From contig CAAGDT010000013.1 of the NCBI GenBank assembly GCA_900768675.1, positions 1-10,471 of the forward strand: a stretch of 10,471 nucleotides of DNA, given 5' to 3'. Within the stretch, counting starts at the first letter, position 1; each line of letters starts with the position of its first letter. Shown in pieces: positions 7,272-10,471 of the stretch. This DNA is from Oscillospiraceae bacterium (lineage in GTDB: Bacteria; Bacillota; Clostridia; Oscillospirales; Ruminococcaceae). The notes under the pieces are model-generated. The model did not search any database and had not been told where the DNA came from. It saw only the letters and a list, made by a program, of their open reading frames with translations. A program made the position numbers and the translations under genes.

Positions 7272-7477
7272 CCTGTTATAAATCCTCCGAAAAAGAAATT
7301 TCCGTTCTGATATGCGCCTGCGTAAAACTCAATCTTCCCACATTTTTCGCATACAAAAGGAATAATCTGATAATCCTTCGGATAATTGTATCCGTCGGGA
7401 ACTCTTACGGTAGCGCCGCCGAAGGAAAGAAATTCGCTCTTTATCATATTGCCGCCGCAGCTGCATTTCTTATCCAT
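7268..7477 (-). CDS. Small zinc-ribbon-like protein of unknown function, embedded in the his operon
   Basis: I do not recognise this 69-residue protein and assign no function. It begins MDKKCSCGGNM and holds two cysteine pairs, C5-x-C7 and C43-x2-C46 (FVCEKCGKIEFY), a layout typical of a structural zinc ribbon. The tail from residue 52 is rich in Gly, Phe and Asn (for example NGNFFFGGFITG). There is no signal peptide or membrane segment. It is very likely translated: AAGGAG lies 5 bases before the ATG and overlaps the hisH stop codon, and its own TGA overlaps the hisA ATG. The place between hisH and hisA is unusual, since these are commonly adjacent. It could be a small regulator, a metal-binding accessory protein or a passenger gene; the sequence does not choose between them. 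Confidence 0.85.
   Translation of the reverse strand: MDKKCSCGGNMIKSEFLSFGGATVRVPDGYNYPKDYQIIPFVCEKCGKIEFYAGAYQNGNFFFGGFITG
7283..7288 (-). promoter_or_regulatory. Ribosome binding site of hisA inside the zinc-ribbon gene
   Basis: GGAGGA on the - strand lies 11 bases before the hisA ATG and encodes the two glycines near the end of the small protein. With the ATGA overlap of stop and start, it predicts coupled translation of hisA to the small gene. Loss of the small gene's translation could therefore lower HisA. Confidence 0.7.
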
Positions 7478-7482
7478 TTTTT

Positions 7483-7488
7483 CTCCTT
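7483..7488 (-). promoter_or_regulatory. Strong ribosome binding site of the zinc-ribbon gene
   Basis: Read on the - strand, AAGGAG stands 5 bases before the ATG at 7477 and shares two bases with the TAA stop of hisH. It is the best match to the Shine-Dalgarno consensus among the short junctions of this operon, where AAAGGA is the usual form. It supports real translation of the small gene, probably by ribosomes finishing hisH. Confidence 0.8.
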
Positions 7489-8083
7489 AAAGCTTAGCAA
7501 AATTCCTGAGAATTTTAAGTCCGGTTTCTCCGCTTTTCTCAGGGTGGAACTGACAGCCGTAAACGTTTTTCTCAAACACGCAGGCAGTTACATTTCCGCC
7601 GTAATCGGTGTATGCCGCAACGTTTTTGGAATCGCAGACCGCAGCGTAGGAATGAACAAAATAAACGTAAGGCTCGTCCCCAAGTCCCTCTAAAAGCGGG
7701 CATTTTTCGTTCATTATAAGCCTGTTCCAGCCAATCTGAGGAATAAGCAAATCCGGCGGCGTCATAAGCTCAACCTTGCCCTTTATAAAGCCAAGTCCCT
7801 CGGTTTCTCCGAATTCGTAGCCCTTTTCAAAAAGCATCTGCATACCAAGGCAGATACCAAGGAGCGGCTTTTTCTCAGCTTCTTCCTTAATAACGCTTAC
7901 AAGCCCCGTTTCATTCAGCATTCTCATAGCGTCGGGAAAAGCGCCTACTCCGGGAAGTATAAGCCTGTCCGCTTTTCTAAGGTCATCAGCGCTGTTTGTG
8001 ATTTTATTCTCAATTCCAAGGTAATCAAGGGCGTTTTTTACGCTGAAAAGATTGCCTGCACCATAGTCGATTATTGCAACCAT
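7487..8083 (-). CDS. hisH: Imidazole glycerol phosphate synthase glutaminase subunit HisH
   Basis: Hydrolyses glutamine and channels the ammonia to HisF. The 198-residue product is a class I glutamine amidotransferase with the expected triad: nucleophile C78 in GICLGMQ (76-82), H180 and E182 in CQFHPEKSG (177-185). The oxyanion-region segment LPGVGAF (43-49) and the N-terminal IIDYGAGN (4-11) are also typical. The ATG overlaps the last base of the hisB stop (TAATG), with AAAGGA 8 bases upstream inside hisB. Its length is usual for the family and nothing is missing. Confidence 0.98.
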   Translation of the reverse strand: MVAIIDYGAGNLFSVKNALDYLGIENKITNSADDLRKADRLILPGVGAFPDAMRMLNETGLVSVIKEEAEKKPLLGICLGMQMLFEKGYEFGETEGLGFIKGKVELMTPPDLLIPQIGWNRLIMNEKCPLLEGLGDEPYVYFVHSYAAVCDSKNVAAYTDYGGNVTACVFEKNVYGCQFHPEKSGETGLKILRNFAKL

Positions 8084-8664
8084 TATAACGTTCCTTTCGT
8101 TGAAAGTGTAACTCCGCCGTTTACCGAAACTGCCTGCTTAAGAGCGTGTGCAAGCGCCTTGAAAATGGCTTCTGTAATATGGTGGTCGTTCTTTCCGTAT
8201 TCCTCTTTTAAGTGCAGGGTGATTCCTGCATTAAAAGCAAATGCCCGCATAAATTCTTCCGTAAGGCAGGTATCGTACGCCCCTATTCTGTCGTCGGAAA
8301 AGTCGGCATTGAATACAAGATAGGGTCTTGCACTTATGTCAAGGGAGCAGAAACCCAGCGCCTCGTCCATAGGTATAAAAGCAGAGCCGTAGCGCATAAT
8401 TCCCGACTTGTCACCAAGGGCTTCGCAAAAAGCCTTTCCGAGACAGATTCCAACGTCCTCAACGGTGTGATGTCCGTCAACATAAAGATCGCCCTTACAG
8501 CTTATTTCAATATCAAAGCCGCCGTGAACGCAAAGGGCGGTCAGCATGTGGTCGAAAAAGCCTATGCCTGTATCAATGTCATGTACGCCGCTTCCGTCAA
8601 GGTTAAGCTTAATCTTAATGTCCGTTTCTTTAGTTTTTCTTGCAATTTCAGCAGTTCTGCCCAT
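8083..8664 (-). CDS. hisB: Imidazoleglycerol-phosphate dehydratase HisB (monofunctional)
   Basis: Dehydrates imidazole glycerol phosphate to imidazole acetol phosphate. The 193-residue length matches the dehydratase alone, without the N-terminal histidinol-phosphatase domain of enterobacterial HisB, so that phosphatase must be encoded elsewhere. The manganese-site repeats are clear: GFFDHML (35-41), DGHHTVED (63-70) and NDHHITEAIFKALAHAL (159-175), with ligand candidates H39, H65, H66, E69, H161, H162 and E165. The start lies one base after the hisC stop (TGA-G-ATG), with AAAGGT 7 bases upstream inside hisC. Confidence 0.98.
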   Translation of the reverse strand: MGRTAEIARKTKETDIKIKLNLDGSGVHDIDTGIGFFDHMLTALCVHGGFDIEISCKGDLYVDGHHTVEDVGICLGKAFCEALGDKSGIMRYGSAFIPMDEALGFCSLDISARPYLVFNADFSDDRIGAYDTCLTEEFMRAFAFNAGITLHLKEEYGKNDHHITEAIFKALAHALKQAVSVNGGVTLSTKGTL

Positions 8665-8665
8665 C

Positions 8666-9733
8666 TCAATTACCTTTCTTAAGTATTTCTACAAGGGCTT
8701 CAAAAAGCCTGTCCATTTCGACCGGTGTGCCGATTGTAATTCTCAGATAATCGCTTATTCTCGGCTTATTCCAGTGGCGGACAAATATCTTCTGCTTTTT
8801 TAGCTCCTCGAAAATATAGTCTGCGCCGCAGGTACTATGCTTTGCAAAAATAAAGTTGCTCTTTGAGTCTGCAAATTCAAAACCCAGCTCCTTAAGCCTT
8901 GCCTTTGAATACTCTCTTGTTTCTATAATTTTTGCTGTTGTTTCAAGGAAATACTGCTTGTCCTTAACAGCTTCTGCACCACAAATCTGAGTTACCGAGT
9001 TCATTGTATATGAATTGATTGAGAACTTCACATCATTCATATACTTAATCAGCTTCTCATTTCCCATAGCAAAGCCGATTCGCATACCTGCCATAGAACG
9101 GGATTTTGAAAAGGTCTGGACAACCAGCAGATTTTCGTATTTTTCTGTTAGCTGCAGGCAGCTTTTACCGCCGAAATCAATATAAGCCTCGTCAATAATA
9201 ACAACAGAATCCGGGTTAGCCTTAACAATATCCCCAATCATATCAAGACTTTCATCAACCCCGGTGGGAGCGTTGGGGTTAGGAAAAATTATTCCGCCGT
9301 TTTCGCACTTGTAGTCCTCGGGATTTATTTTAAAGTCCTCTGTAAGCGGCTTTGTTACATAAGGTATTCTGTAAACATCCGCCCATACATCATAGAACGA
9401 ATATGTAATATCCGGAAAAAGAACGGGCTTATCCGAATTGAAAAAGGTCAGAAATGCAATCGAAAGAACATCATCCGAACCAACGCCAACAAAAATCTGC
9501 TCGGGCTTTACTCCGTAGAACTCCGAAAGAGCTTCCGTTATCGGAGCAGCGTTTGTATTGGGATAAAGCTTCATTCGCTTATAATCAAAGGCTTTCAGCG
9601 CTTCAAGCACCTTTGGCGAGGGCGGATAGGGATTTTCGTTTGTATTAAGCTTTATAATTCCGCTGTCCTTGGGCTGTTCGCCGGGGGTATAGGGAACTAC
9701 TCTGCGCACATTGTTTTCCCATGAGCTTGCCAT
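8666..9733 (-). CDS. hisC: Histidinol-phosphate aminotransferase HisC
   Basis: Transfers an amino group from glutamate to imidazole acetol phosphate, giving histidinol phosphate, with pyridoxal phosphate as cofactor. The 355-residue product is a class II-type fold I aminotransferase of normal length. Seen are KLNTNENPYPPSP (28-40), the cofactor-ring contacts N154 (in PNPNAPTG) and D181/Y184 (DEAYIDF), the Schiff-base lysine K210 in VVQTFSKS, and substrate-binding R218 in GMRIGF. The ATG at 9733 follows hisD by 18 bases and has AAAGGA 8 bases upstream. Paralogues acting on aromatic amino acids look similar, but the setting inside the his operon settles the assignment. Confidence 0.97.
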   Translation of the reverse strand: MASSWENNVRRVVPYTPGEQPKDSGIIKLNTNENPYPPSPKVLEALKAFDYKRMKLYPNTNAAPITEALSEFYGVKPEQIFVGVGSDDVLSIAFLTFFNSDKPVLFPDITYSFYDVWADVYRIPYVTKPLTEDFKINPEDYKCENGGIIFPNPNAPTGVDESLDMIGDIVKANPDSVVIIDEAYIDFGGKSCLQLTEKYENLLVVQTFSKSRSMAGMRIGFAMGNEKLIKYMNDVKFSINSYTMNSVTQICGAEAVKDKQYFLETTAKIIETREYSKARLKELGFEFADSKSNFIFAKHSTCGADYIFEELKKQKIFVRHWNKPRISDYLRITIGTPVEMDRLFEALVEILKKGN

Positions 9734-9751
9734 TTTTATCTTCCTTTCCGA

Positions 9752-10471
9752 TTACTTTCTGAGGTCCTCTGCCCTTACTTTAATGGAATTTGCGTGTGCA
9801 GTAAGCCTTTCTCTCTCAGCCACAAGAATTATATCGTCTGCTGCGCTGTTAAGAGCGTCGGCGGTGTAATAGATGTAGCTGGATTTCTTGATAAAGCTGT
9901 CAACAGAAAGAGGCGAGAAGAAACGTGCAGTTCCGCTGGTGGGGAGAACGTGGTTAGGACCTGCATAGTAATCACCAAGAGGCTCGGGAGAGTATTTTCC
10001 GAGGAAAAGAGAGCCTACGTTGTTAAGCTTTCCTATGTATTCAAGCGGATTTTCCGCAGAAACCTCAAGGTGTTCGGGAGCAAGGTCGTTTGCGATTTCG
10101 CATGCCTGCTCCATATTGTTTGCAACAATGATTTTGCCATAGTTTTCAAGTGAGTATTCGATAATATCCCTGCGTGAAAGTTCCTTGACCTGTCTTTCTA
10201 TTTCGGCTGTTGTTTCCTTTGCAATACGCTCGCTTGTTGTGATGAGAATTGCGCTGGCAAGCTTGTCGTGCTCCGCCTGTGACATAAGGTCGGCGGCTAA
10301 GTACTTCGGGTTTGCTGTATCGTCTGCAACAATAAGGATTTCGCTGGGGCCTGCAATCATATCAATATCAACAGTTCCGTAAAGAAGCTTCTTTGCAGTT
10401 GCTACATAGATATTTCCGGGGCCTACAATCTTTGAAACCTTGGGTATCTCCTCTGTTCCGTAGGCAAGAGC
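9752..10471 (-). CDS. hisD: Histidinol dehydrogenase HisD (5' partial)
   Basis: Oxidises histidinol to histidine in two NAD-dependent steps, the end of the pathway. Only the C-terminal 239 residues are in the window. The frame stays open to the edge: upstream of the internal Met at 10360 it reads AYGTEEIPKV, KIVGPGNIYVA and GTVDIDMIAGPSEI, all strongly conserved HisD sequence, so that Met is not the start. With a usual length near 430, about 190 residues are missing. Zinc and catalytic residues seen are Gln and His in SQAEHD, Glu-His in APEHLEV, Asp and His in GDYYAGPNHVLPTSG, and the last zinc His in LTAHANSI. It is the first his gene seen here in transcription order; hisG and hisZ may lie beyond the edge. 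Confidence 0.97.
   Translation of the reverse strand, partial: ALAYGTEEIPKVSKIVGPGNIYVATAKKLLYGTVDIDMIAGPSEILIVADDTANPKYLAADLMSQAEHDKLASAILITTSERIAKETTAEIERQVKELSRRDIIEYSLENYGKIIVANNMEQACEIANDLAPEHLEVSAENPLEYIGKLNNVGSLFLGKYSPEPLGDYYAGPNHVLPTSGTARFFSPLSVDSFIKKSSYIYYTADALNSAADDIILVAERERLTAHANSIKVRAEDLRK

Noticed and set aside
9752..10360. A complete 202-residue gene starting at the Met at 10360
   Set aside because: The frame continues to the window edge with conserved HisD sequence upstream of that Met, so this is the C-terminal part of hisD and not a short separate gene.
1..10471. Mobile elements, CRISPR arrays, tRNA/rRNA genes and riboswitches or a T-box leader for the his genes
   Set aside because: I saw no transposase or integrase, repeat array, or folded RNA signature. 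Any his leader would be upstream of hisD, outside the window.

Overview
The window holds two convergent transcription units that meet at a short shared terminator. On the + strand is one very large open reading frame that is already open at base 1 and stops at 4968. On the - strand is a tightly packed histidine biosynthesis operon that enters from the right edge. No RNA gene, mobile element, integrase, attachment site, CRISPR array or origin was seen. The longest gap between genes is the 56-base terminator region at 4969-5024, so no stretch over 300 bases lacks a gene.

Organism: split hisI and hisE, a monofunctional hisB, A-rich Shine-Dalgarno sequences of the AAAGGA / AAGGAG type, moderate G+C (mid-40s percent judged by eye, not counted) and the style of the proteins suggest a gut-type Clostridia member of the Bacillota, perhaps near Ruminococcus / Oscillospiraceae. 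This is an inference from general resemblance, not from a search.

Left half (1-4968, + strand): the C-terminal about 1,655 residues of a multidomain superfamily 1 helicase. In order it has the tail of a bacterial transglutaminase-like domain (cut by the window edge), a DUF4011 region, an SF1 helicase core whose motif I and motif II are about 620 residues apart, a restriction-endonuclease-like domain resembling the MTES_1575 family, and DUF3320 with a C-terminal tail. Its biological role is not established. A nucleic-acid-processing or defence role is plausible from the architecture.

Middle (4969-5024): a near-perfect stem-loop with T-rich tracts on both strands, probably an intrinsic terminator for both units.

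Right half (5025-10471, - strand): in transcription order, hisD (5' end outside the window), hisC, hisB, hisH, an unrecognised 69-residue zinc-ribbon-like protein, hisA, hisF, hisI and hisE. Junctions overlap or are 1-24 bases long, and each gene has a Shine-Dalgarno sequence, often inside the previous gene. Together these enzymes cover phosphoribosyl-ATP to histidine except the phosphatase step. HisG, HisZ and the histidinol-phosphatase are not in the window; hisG/hisZ may lie upstream of hisD.

The points most worth a second look are the small Cys-rich protein embedded and translationally coupled between hisH and hisA, the divergent metal-binding residues of HisI, and the helicase with its altered nuclease motif.
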